From: Mogibacterium timidum ATCC 33093
GTDB taxonomy: Bacteria > Bacillota > Clostridia > Peptostreptococcales > Anaerovoracaceae
Assembly: GCF_000525775.1 (NCBI RefSeq)
Contig: NZ_JALU01000026.1
Location: 1 to 47,823 of the forward strand
Reading direction: 5' to 3'
Length of the DNA stretch: 47,823 nt
Made by a program: the position numbers and the translations under genes. Shown here piece by piece: positions 7,866-14,347 of this stretch. How positions within the stretch are numbered: position 1 is the stretch's first letter; each line of letters starts with the position of its first letter. Below the pieces are notes generated by a model, which worked only from the letters and a program-made list of their open reading frames with translations, searched no databases and had not been told where the DNA came from.

Positions 7866-8852
7866 ATGAGCGGGCAATTAGAAAAAATGTACAAGGATAT
7901 TTTTGCGGACAGAGGCGTTATTCCGTGTGAACCCGTGCCCGGGTTTAATCCGAACGGCAAATTTTATAAAATGAATCCTGAGCTTGGAAAGGGACACTGC
8001 TGGGTATATCAATGTAACCCATACGTGACTATCACCATTATGAATCAGATTCACTACGAAGATACCTGTTGCGCTTTTGAACAGCCGGAATATATTTGCG
8101 TCGGTTATTTTTACTCTGTTTCCGGCGAAATACTGACACCATACCGCCGTTTGACATCCGGAGCAATCCAGGCATATGTAGGGAAAAAGAGTGAATATCG
8201 TATGATACTTCACAAAAAAATTCCTATAGACAGTGTAAGCATTACCTTTATGCCGGAATACTATAAGAAATATTTAAGCGAACAATACCCGGACCTTTAT
8301 GAAAATCCTTCAGAAGCATTCGCACAGATAGACGGCTATCCCGATTTTCCTGAACTGGTCACGGTTTTCAACCAAATTAAAAGCTATATGGGTGACGGTA
8401 TATCTGCAAAGTTGTTTTATGAAAGCAAAGTGAATGAAGCGCTTTCCATAATTCTTGAAAAAGCAAAAAAACGGAATAAAGAACATATTAGACATAGATT
8501 TTTAATACCCGATGATGATTTGGATGCCGTTGTATCTGTGGCTAATTATATTAACGACCATTATGCCGCGGATATCAGGATCGATTTTCTTGCACAAATT
8601 GCATGCATGAGCCAAGCTAAGCTGAAATATATATTCAAGGATGTATATCGGATGAGCATTCAGCAATATATTGTTACACGTCGTATTACACATGCTGAAC
8701 ATCTCCTTAGAGATACAGTACTTCCGGTATCTCAAATTGCCGAAATGGTCGGTTATAAACATATAAGCAGTCTGTCTGATATGTTTAGACAGCATACAGG
8801 AATGAAGCCTACCGAATACAGGGAAAAAATGCAGATGATAATAAATAAGTGA
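7866..8852 (+). CDS. AraC-family transcriptional regulator
   Basis: A 328-residue regulator. The N-terminal about 215 residues form a sensing domain without a clear cupin motif. The C-terminal 100 residues form the double HTH: FLAQIACMSQAKLKYIFKDV, IQQYIVTRRITHAEHLL, then VSQIAEMVGYKHISSLSDMF and HTGMKPTEYR. The overall plan resembles PchR-type regulators. It is divergent from the nitroreductase-EFR1-methyltransferase operon across a 172-bp gap, so it most likely activates that operon in response to a small ligand. The ribosome site (GGAG at about 7849) is somewhat distant from the ATG. The ligand is unknown. Confidence 0.88.
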   Translation: MSGQLEKMYKDIFADRGVIPCEPVPGFNPNGKFYKMNPELGKGHCWVYQCNPYVTITIMNQIHYEDTCCAFEQPEYICVGYFYSVSGEILTPYRRLTSGAIQAYVGKKSEYRMILHKKIPIDSVSITFMPEYYKKYLSEQYPDLYENPSEAFAQIDGYPDFPELVTVFNQIKSYMGDGISAKLFYESKVNEALSIILEKAKKRNKEHIRHRFLIPDDDLDAVVSVANYINDHYAADIRIDFLAQIACMSQAKLKYIFKDVYRMSIQQYIVTRRITHAEHLLRDTVLPVSQIAEMVGYKHISSLSDMFRQHTGMKPTEYREKMQMIINK

Positions 8853-8977
8853 TTAGGTTATTTTATGATATGAGTAACCAATGATAATGGGTAGATATCG
8901 CCTAAACAAAAGAGATAAAAAGACGAAGAAACAGACATCTAATGTTTCAAATACTAATTGAACAGATCTTACAAAAT

Positions 8978-9012
8978 AAACGTTGCTGTTATATAAATTG
9001 CAGCGTTTTTCT
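8978..9012 (+). terminator. Terminator after the AraC gene
   Basis: AAACGTTGC pairs with GCAGCGTTT (one G-U pair) around a 13-base AT-rich loop and runs into TTTTTC. It lies about 125 bp after the araC-like stop codon. Confidence 0.65.
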
Positions 9013-9082
9013 TTGCAATCTTTGGCAAAAAGTGAATTTCCGTTGTTGTAGAGATTAAGGGATAAGTGGAATAGCAAGCATA

Positions 9083-9200
9083 GGAAAGGGGTACCCTTTC
9101 CGTAAAAAATCTCTATTTTCCGCAGTTCCAGCGTTAGAGATTTTGCTTGTACCCTTGCAGGCTAAAGCCTGTTGGGGCAGACCCTTGGGAAGTGTCCCAA
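9083..9200. other. oriT-like region upstream of mobC
   Basis: Three inverted repeats are packed in front of mobC. GGAAAGGG-GTA-CCCTTTCC lies at 9083-9101. AAAATCTCTA pairs with TAGAGATTTT (9106-9115 and 9135-9144). CAGGCT-AA-AGCCTG lies at 9158-9171. In Tn1549-like elements the transfer origin lies just upstream of mobC, so I infer an oriT. With no relaxase encoded here, it could only be used in trans. Confidence 0.55.
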
Positions 9201-9232
9201 ACCCTCTATGAAAATGGAAAGGAAATTCACCT

Positions 9233-9508
9233 ATGAATAACAGAAAAAGAAATGTGCAGATTAAATTTCGTGTGACGGAAGAAGAACGCAGCTTGATTGA
9301 AGAAAAAATGAAACAGGTGCCTACAAGAAATATGGAAGCGTACCTTCGGAAAATGGCGATAGACGGATATATCATTCAGGTCGATCACAGCGATATAAAG
9401 AAAATGACGGAAGAGCTTCAAAAAATCGGAGTCAACATCAATCAGATAGCGAAACACAATTTAAACTATATACCTATTTCATACATATACTTAGTTTTTA
9501 AAATTTAG
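9233..9508 (+). pseudogene. mobC: Truncated MobC relaxosome protein
   Basis: The first about 76 residues match the MobC family: a ribbon-helix-helix-like start (VQIKFRVTEEERSLIEEKM), then NMEAYLRKMAIDGYI and the conserved IGVNINQIAKH. From about nt 9462 the sequence becomes strongly AT-rich and the frame ends in NLNYIPISYIYLVFKI, unlike any MobC. The normal remaining third is absent. MobC assists the relaxase at oriT; here it is probably nonfunctional. The break marks the left border of the PIN-gene insertion. Confidence 0.8.
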
Positions 9509-9517
9509 CATATAGCA

Positions 9518-9526
9518 TGTTATAAT
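9518..9526 (+). promoter_or_regulatory. Extended -10 promoter of the PIN-like gene
   Basis: TG-T-TATAAT at 9518-9526 is an extended -10 element 20 bp before the ATG at 9547. No strong -35 is visible. GAAAGGA gives the ribosome site. The insert therefore brings its own promoter. Confidence 0.5.
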
Positions 9527-9546
9527 TATCACGAAAGGATGTTTAT

Positions 9547-11115
9547 ATGGATAATCAAAATGCATTAACAAGTACCGCAATGTTGGCGGCAATATGGGAG
9601 CAAGAAAAAAAGGATAATTTAGAATTAATACTACCTTTTGTTATATATTCGATAGGGAAAAATTTTTCTGTAGGTAATCGTGTTGATATTACCTCTATTG
9701 CTACATACCTTTCTACTAATTTGGGATTTTATGATATGCCCCATTCTGTGCTACAGAAAGCATTTAGGAGACTATCAAAAAGAAATATTCTTGAACGCAA
9801 AAATCTAGGATTTTTTTTAAAAATAGATTTAAGCGAAAAATGTAGTACTATCGACTTACAGTTACAGCAGGCTCAAAAAAATACTGATGAAGTTATCAAA
9901 GCATTGACAGAATATTTAAATCAGCAAAAAGAACGCTTTTTAAAAAAAGATTTTAGCGAGAAAGAAATTAAAAATCACTTTATAGAATTTCTTGAAACTA
10001 AAGGATATTTTGTATATGAAAAGATTGAAAAACTTCAGGAAATTTCAGCTCGTGAAAATACAATATATTATCATATAGCACAATTTATTATTGCCGAATA
10101 CCATAAAAAAACAGTTGTATTTTCTTATATTGAAAATATTGTTAAAGGATTATTGCTTTCTCGTGTAATATATGGATATGTAGATGTAACATATAATGAA
10201 AAATTTAAAGATGTATGTGTTTATGTTGATACAACACTTTTATTGTGCATATTTGCGTTCAAAAGCGATGAACAAAATACCGTTGCCTCCCAATTAGTTA
10301 AGATATTATTTAATAATAATATATCTATCAAATGTTTTAGGCATAATTATGACGAAGTTTATAAAATTATTGAAGCATATAAATATAACATCTTAAACTC
10401 ATCAAACAGACACGGACAAACAATAGAATATTTTGATAAACTTAGATATTCAGCAAGTGATGTAGAACGGGTATTGCGTAATTTAGAAGACTATTTCAAA
10501 GAAAGATCTATAGAAATAGTTGATACTCCCACTCTAAGTAGTGATGGCTCTGGCACTATTGTTGAAAGTGATTTCCAAAAGGCTATAGGGGAAACTGAGC
10601 TAAAAGAACATCTATCTAAAAAAGTATTTTATAAAAATGATATGGCAATAAGTAATGATGTTGAATCTATATCTGCAATACATATACTACGTCAAGGCAA
10701 AACATTTAAAAAAATAGAAAAATGCAAGGCATTGTTTGTAACTACAAATCATAGCTTGGTTTATGCTACCCAAGAATTTATTAACAATACTTCTAGTTCA
10801 GTACCACTATTAATAAGTGATTTGGAGTTAACATCGCTTTTGTGGTTAAAAAATCCAAAAAGATTTTCTGATTTTCCAACATTAAAATTAATTGAAAGCG
10901 CACGCATATCATTAGAACCTACAGAACAAATTCGTACTGAATTCATTAAGAAAATTGAGCAATTTAAAAATGAGCCTACTGTAACCGAAGAACGTGCAGC
11001 AGCTTATAGGCAGTTAATATATACTGAAAAAGAGAAATTAATGGAACTTATAGACGCAAACCCTGAAAATATTTCAAATATACAACTTGCAGATTTAGAA
11101 GATATATCTCGATAG
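9547..11115 (+). CDS. Unknown protein with winged-helix-like N-terminus and PIN-like nuclease core
   Basis: A 522-residue, very AT-rich gene. About residues 15-95 look like a winged helix (ITSIATYLSTNLGFY ... LQKAFRRLSKRNILERKNLG). About 100-170 is charged and helical. About residues 220-480 resemble a PIN nuclease fold: VCVYVDTTLLLCIF as the first strand with Asp, CFRHNYDEVYKIIEAY as the usual helix after a variable loop, and ALFVTTNHSLVYATQEF followed by LLISDLELTSLLWLKNP near the end. The acidic set is not clear enough to prove activity. The stop TAG is followed in the same frame by another 126 codons with a membrane segment, so the original protein may have been longer. It lies inside the broken conjugative element, a typical place for defence or toxin genes. 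I do not recognise a named family. Confidence 0.55.
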   Translation: MDNQNALTSTAMLAAIWEQEKKDNLELILPFVIYSIGKNFSVGNRVDITSIATYLSTNLGFYDMPHSVLQKAFRRLSKRNILERKNLGFFLKIDLSEKCSTIDLQLQQAQKNTDEVIKALTEYLNQQKERFLKKDFSEKEIKNHFIEFLETKGYFVYEKIEKLQEISARENTIYYHIAQFIIAEYHKKTVVFSYIENIVKGLLLSRVIYGYVDVTYNEKFKDVCVYVDTTLLLCIFAFKSDEQNTVASQLVKILFNNNISIKCFRHNYDEVYKIIEAYKYNILNSSNRHGQTIEYFDKLRYSASDVERVLRNLEDYFKERSIEIVDTPTLSSDGSGTIVESDFQKAIGETELKEHLSKKVFYKNDMAISNDVESISAIHILRQGKTFKKIEKCKALFVTTNHSLVYATQEFINNTSSSVPLLISDLELTSLLWLKNPKRFSDFPTLKLIESARISLEPTEQIRTEFIKKIEQFKNEPTVTEERAAAYRQLIYTEKEKLMELIDANPENISNIQLADLEDISR

Positions 11116-11130
11116 CATTATAGTTCGCAG

Positions 11131-11496
11131 TTGAACGATGAAAACAAAAAATTAAAACAGCAGCTAGAAGAAAGAGCGAGAAAAATACGAATAGAATCAA
11201 ATGAAAAAGTAGAGCGTGTCAGGGAGATTACAGCAAAAATATTAAAAATTATCATTTGGATATTTTTTGCAATTGTGTTTATTGTGGGCATAATATCAAT
11301 ATATACTCAATGGAAAGAGAGTAATAATAACTACCGTTCATTTATTTTATTAGGATTTATTTTATTAGGAATTATAGATGCAATAGTTCCACGTTGTCGA
11401 CGTGTTAACAAACTGATAATGATATTGGCTAATAAACGTAAAATGCAGGTTGCTAGAAAAGAACAAGAACGTATAAAAAAAATACTTGAAAACTGA
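11131..11496 (+). CDS. Coiled-coil / two-TM segment, separate gene or C-terminal part of the PIN-like protein
   Basis: This frame gives 121 residues from a TTG codon: a charged coiled coil (residues 1-35, LKQQLEERARKIRIESN), two membrane helices (about 38-60 and 70-87) and a basic tail. It is in the same frame as the 522-residue gene and separated from it by a single TAG (11113-11115). There is no ribosome site before the TTG and no in-frame ATG near the start. The simplest reading is that the two were one protein of about 649 residues and the TAG is a nonsense mutation or sequencing error. A translationally coupled membrane partner is the alternative. Confidence 0.45.
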   Translation: MNDENKKLKQQLEERARKIRIESNEKVERVREITAKILKIIIWIFFAIVFIVGIISIYTQWKESNNNYRSFILLGFILLGIIDAIVPRCRRVNKLIMILANKRKMQVARKEQERIKKILEN

Positions 11497-11668
11497 GCAT
11501 TAATTTTTCTGTGATAGAAAAGACTGAAAGGACATAGTCCCAGTTTTCCGGAAGTGAAAGCATTTGAGAAAGCAAGCCCTTTGCCTTTAAGGTCAGTTCC
11601 TTGTTTCGCAGGTGGTGATTGCTCATGACGGTATAGCCCTTGTTTTTCTCTACTCTGAAAACTGCCAT
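11453..11668 (-). pseudogene. N-terminal fragment of Tn1549-type replication-initiator-like gene
   Basis: From the ATG at 11666-11668 (after AAAGGAG) the frame reads MAVFRVEKNKGYTVMSNHHL, then RNKELTLKAKGLLSQMLSLP and ENWDY. This is the familiar start of the RepA-N/DUF6017-like helix-turn-helix proteins of Tn1549 relatives. Homology stops near nt 11520-11540; the rest (SVFSITEKLML...) is unrelated insert sequence. The family protein is several times longer, so this is a remnant. It marks the right border of the insertion that also cut mobC. Confidence 0.75.
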
Positions 11669-11707
11669 GATCTCTGCTCCTTTCATTTTTATTTGTTACG
11701 CAGTTAA

Positions 11708-11760
11708 AGGGCGATTTTGAAAGAAAAGGTATATTCCCTTTGCTTTGTCAAAATCGCCCT
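11708..11760. repeat. 13-bp inverted repeat near the element end
   Basis: AGGGCGATTTTGA at 11708-11720 pairs perfectly with TCAAAATCGCCCT at 11748-11760. It lies just upstream of the rep-like fragment. It could be an operator or a transcription-blocking hairpin of the element. Confidence 0.6.
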
Positions 11761-11817
11761 CAAAAAGCCTTGTATTTCAAGCCTGTATATGCCTCTACTT
11801 CGTAACATGGGCATGAA

Positions 11818-11868
11818 AAAAGCGGTGTCCTTATGCTTCCTTTACAGAAGCAGAAGATCACCGCTTTT
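11818..11868 (+). terminator. Hairpin AAAAGCGGTG / CACCGCTTTT, probable terminator at the element end
   Basis: AAAAGCGGTG (11818-11827) pairs with CACCGCTTTT (11859-11868), with a smaller inner hairpin CTTC/GAAG. It has A and T runs on both sides and could stop transcription entering or leaving the element. Confidence 0.55.
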
Positions 11869-11974
11869 ACGATTTCCTATTTAATTTTGATCTCTACAAT
11901 ATATCTTTTGTATCTGTGTAAAATACTTTTATCTGCAAGAGTTTTTACAGCACATCAAGGCTTTTTCCTCAAAA

Positions 11975-11995
11975 GTAGTAAATTGGTAGTAAATT
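11975..11995. repeat. Int arm-type direct repeats, rep-side end
   Basis: GTAGTAAATT starts at 11975 and again at 11986, an 11-bp spacing like the pair at 1970/1981. These are probably the second set of Int N-terminal-domain sites and place the element end within about 50-100 bp to the right. Confidence 0.65.
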
Positions 11996-12202
11996 CAACT
12001 TGTTCTCTTGCAAATATCCTTGTATTTCAAAGGGTTTGAGGGTTAATTATTAAAGTTTCATAATAAATTATATTGACAGTCGGTATTAAAGGAAACGTAA
12101 AGTGAGCATTGTTCTTCTTTTAAGTAATTGCGGAGGATAATTAAAAAAAGGCGTGAGGATAAAAACATGGACACATATTAAGATTCTAAAATGGGTAGAC
12201 AT

Positions 12203-12320
12203 ATGTATTCAAGTTAACAACGAACAGAAGCGTTGAAGATGTATCATAGGAGAGGAGCCGTCACGGAGATTGCGTATTAACTTTGTTATCCAGGTCGAAA
12301 GCAAGTGTATTTTTGGACGA
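12203..12320 (+). pseudogene. Relic of an IS3-family OrfA transposase
   Basis: One frame reads RTEALKMYHRRGAVTEIAY, a stop, then LCYPGRKQVYFW, with another stop four codons in. This matches the helix-turn-helix of IS3/IS150 OrfA proteins (the pattern G-S/A-V-T-x-I ... L-G/C-Y-P-S/G-R-x-x-L/V-Y-x-W). Two in-frame stops and the absence of OrfB show it is dead. The rest of the 12.05-12.54 kb gap shows no gene. Confidence 0.6.
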
Positions 12321-12553
12321 GCATGTGGGTACAGAATCGGTTGATATGTTTCTGCAAACAAATGAAACTTTTTTGATATCTTGCAGCATAATCAATGTAA
12401 GTTTCCAGTGACTGTCATCAATCAAGGACTATCGAGACAGTTCGTAGGGGAAGTTCGAGTACAATAAAGTCGTAGGATTTGAGACTGATTAAGAGATGGA
12501 TAGTGTCAACTGATCTATGAAAACCGAGACATGATCGATTGGAGGAGTCAGAT

Positions 12554-13126
12554 ATGGATATTTACAAGGAACTCAAGTTGAGGCGGAGCTATTACCGGCT
12601 GGATAAGCAGCTGCCTGTCGGCAAGGATGTTGTGCAACAGCTGATCGAAGAGGTTACGGAGCTCGTCCCGGACGCGTTCAATATGAAGAGCGCGCGGGTT
12701 GTGGTGGCGTTCGGCAGCAAGCAGGATGAGCTGTGGGACGGCATTTATGAGACTTTTGGCGGCAAGGTGCCGAGGGATAAGATTGACGGATTTAAGGTGG
12801 CGGCCGGTACTGTGCTGTATTTCTATGACGAGGCTGTCGTGGAGAATATGCAGGGTAAATTTCCGCTATATGCCGAGAATTTCCCGACTTGGGCCAATCA
12901 TGCAAACGGCATGCTGCAGATCAGCGTTTGGAGTGCGCTCAGGAAGCTCGGGATTGGAGCTAATCTCCAGCATTATAACCTGGTGATTGACAAGCTCGTG
13001 TGCGAGATGTTCGGCGTGCCGGAGAGCTGGAAGTTGGTGGCGGAGATGCCGTTTGGCGGAATCGTGGCTGAGCCGGATCCTAAGGAGAAAGAGGATATAA
13101 GCAAGAGGGTGAAGTTCTTCGAGTAA
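12554..13126 (+). CDS. Nitroreductase-family protein (HBN1/Frm2-like)
   Basis: A 190-residue FMN-type nitroreductase. KLRRSYYRLDKQLPVGKDVV resembles the RRSIRx FMN loop. FNMKSARVVVAFG, FPTWANHANGMLQISVWSAL and LGIGANLQHYN are typical of the short group related to yeast Frm2/Hbn1. The ATG at 12554 follows GGAGGAG by 6 nt; a TTG at 12539 would include the ribosome site. G+C is back to host level here. Likely reduces nitro-compounds or quinones with NAD(P)H. Confidence 0.85.
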   Translation: MDIYKELKLRRSYYRLDKQLPVGKDVVQQLIEEVTELVPDAFNMKSARVVVAFGSKQDELWDGIYETFGGKVPRDKIDGFKVAAGTVLYFYDEAVVENMQGKFPLYAENFPTWANHANGMLQISVWSALRKLGIGANLQHYNLVIDKLVCEMFGVPESWKLVAEMPFGGIVAEPDPKEKEDISKRVKFFE

Positions 13127-13155
13127 CCATCATGAAACGCAAGTAGGGGTGAAGC

Positions 13156-13458
13156 ATGTATCCGGGTATATTAATTGTGACGATAATTGCCGGTGTTATT
13201 TTTTATCTGGCATTTCAAATCGGTAAAGGGCATACGAACTTGATACATGATTATCATGTTAGAAATATAAAAGAGAAGGATATGCCTAAGTATGCAAAGC
13301 TTATTTCAAAGGGTTTGTATGTAATTGGTCTGGGGAGCTTGTTATCTGGGGGATTCATGTATTTGGAATCTGTTGTGGGGGTTTTGACTTCTATTTTTGC
13401 GGGACTGTTGATTGGCATAGTAATTATTGCCAATGCTCAGAAGAGGTTCAAGAAATGA
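13156..13458 (+). CDS. DUF3784-like small membrane protein
   Basis: A 100-residue protein with three likely membrane helices (about residues 3-21, 52-68 and 73-92) and a charged loop, HVRNIKEKDMPKYAKLISKG, between helices 1 and 2. This matches the DUF3784 plan. It starts 29 bp after the nitroreductase and is followed by a terminator, so it ends that short operon. Function unknown. Confidence 0.65.
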   Translation: MYPGILIVTIIAGVIFYLAFQIGKGHTNLIHDYHVRNIKEKDMPKYAKLISKGLYVIGLGSLLSGGFMYLESVVGVLTSIFAGLLIGIVIIANAQKRFKK

Positions 13459-13495
13459 CGAGGCGGATAAGTTTAATATTAATTTTATTAACGTC

Positions 13496-13526
13496 GGAAC
13501 TGCAGAAATGCAGTTCCTTTTTTATT
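13496..13526 (+). terminator. Rho-independent terminator
   Basis: GGAACTGCA-GAAA-TGCAGTTCC is a perfect 9-bp stem with a stable tetraloop, followed by TTTTTTATT. It separates the DUF3784 gene from the PadR promoter. Confidence 0.9.
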
Positions 13527-13579
13527 TGACAAATATATCGAAGTGCGATATATGATATGCATCGAGGATCGATATATCG
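13526..13579 (+). promoter_or_regulatory. PadR operon promoter with embedded palindromes
   Basis: TTGACA (13526-13531) and TATATG (13549-13554) are 17 bp apart. ATATATCG-AAGTG-CGATATAT, a perfect inverted repeat (13533-13553), fills the space between them. A second palindrome, CGATATATCG, lies at 13570-13579. This is a fitting arrangement for self-repression by the PadR protein. Confidence 0.65.
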
Positions 13580-13602
13580 AAATTTGATGTAAGGAGGAAT
13601 AC

Positions 13603-13926
13603 ATGGACTCAAAGCTTAAGAGGGTGTACATGCCTATGTCAGAGACGGCGTTTTATATATTGTACTGCCTGCAGAGCCCACAGCATGGGTATGGGATTAA
13701 TCAGGAGGTTAATTCCATGACGGACGGGGAGGTGAGCATAGGTCCGGGAACGATGTACGGTACATTGTCTAAGATGGAGAAAGATGGCCTGATACGATTC
13801 GTGAACGAGGAGAGTAAGCGCAAGATTCACGAAAGCACAGACCTGGGCCGGGAGATACTGAGCCTGGAGCTGAAGAGGATCAAGAGATTATACTTAAACA
13901 GCCTTGGAGGAGAATATCATGGGTAA
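13603..13926 (+). CDS. PadR-family transcriptional regulator
   Basis: A 107-residue winged-helix protein: MSETAFYILYCLQSPQHGYG, SIGPGTMYGTLSKMEKDGLI, then KRKIHESTDLGREILSLELKR. These are the standard PadR features: start helix, recognition helix, wing and dimerisation helix. The ATG follows AAGGAGG. It overlaps the downstream DUF2812 gene by 8 bp. PadR-DUF2812 pairs are common in Firmicutes, and the palindromes in the promoter suggest autoregulation. Confidence 0.9.
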   Translation: MDSKLKRVYMPMSETAFYILYCLQSPQHGYGINQEVNSMTDGEVSIGPGTMYGTLSKMEKDGLIRFVNEESKRKIHESTDLGREILSLELKRIKRLYLNSLGGEYHG

Positions 13927-14305
13927 AAGGACGACAAAAGTAAGAGTCTTTACAATAGCAGACTACATTGAAGAGCAACAGTGGCTGGAACAGCAGCACA
14001 GGAGAGGATGGAGATTGGTAAAGGTCGTGCCGCCTTGCTTCTTCGTGTTCGAGGCATGTGAGCCTGAGGAGAGCGTATACCGGATCGAATACCATAACCG
14101 ACGTGCGGCGGCCGATTATATTCAGATGTACGAGGACTATGGCTGGGAATATGTGTGCTCGTGTATGGGTTGGAATTACTTCTGCAAGAGCACCTGCGAT
14201 ATATCGGATGCGCGCGACAAGGAGATATTTTCGGATGCAGAGGATAAGCTGGCGATACACTGTGCCAGGAAGCTCCGGAAGCTGAGGAAGGAGCTGGAGA
14301 AATAG
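13919..14305 (+). CDS. DUF2812-domain protein
   Basis: A 128-residue protein with the DUF2812 pattern: FTIADYIEEQQWLEQQHRRG, WRLVKV, FVFEACEPEESVYRIEY, then YEDYGWEYVCSCMGWNYFCK. The ATG at 13919 is chosen because GGAGGAG lies 7 nt before it, inside the end of the PadR gene. DUF2812 proteins often have a C-terminal membrane part, but this one ends with a basic helix instead, so it is the short form. Co-translation with PadR suggests it modulates or is controlled by that regulator. No biochemical role is known to me. Confidence 0.8.
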   Translation: MGKRTTKVRVFTIADYIEEQQWLEQQHRRGWRLVKVVPPCFFVFEACEPEESVYRIEYHNRRAAADYIQMYEDYGWEYVCSCMGWNYFCKSTCDISDARDKEIFSDAEDKLAIHCARKLRKLRKELEK

Positions 14306-14347
14306 TTGCTGTAAACATGTAACGCGAAGGCGCGCGCATAACCTCTA

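Larger units (their letters stand above)
1860..12050. mobile_element. Degenerate Tn916/Tn1549-family integrative element (borders approximate)
   Basis: One end carries int, xis, a small HTH gene and a sigma-like gene in the order of the Tn916/Tn1549 regulation-recombination module. The other end carries an N-terminal fragment of a Tn1549-type replication-initiator-like gene. Both ends have paired GTAGTAAA repeats with 11-bp spacing. An oriT-like region and a truncated mobC lie inside. Relaxase, type IV secretion and coupling-protein genes are absent, so it cannot transfer by itself but may still excise. The cargo is the AraC / nitroreductase / EFR1 / methyltransferase operon. A second insertion at about 9.46-11.53 kb, or the deletion it accompanied, removed the transfer genes. 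Exact outer borders could not be fixed because I found no clear flanking direct repeat. Confidence 0.75.

Noticed and set aside
8853-9232. Small minus-strand frames between the AraC gene and mobC
   Set aside because: They cover a terminator and the oriT-like hairpins and lack ribosome sites.
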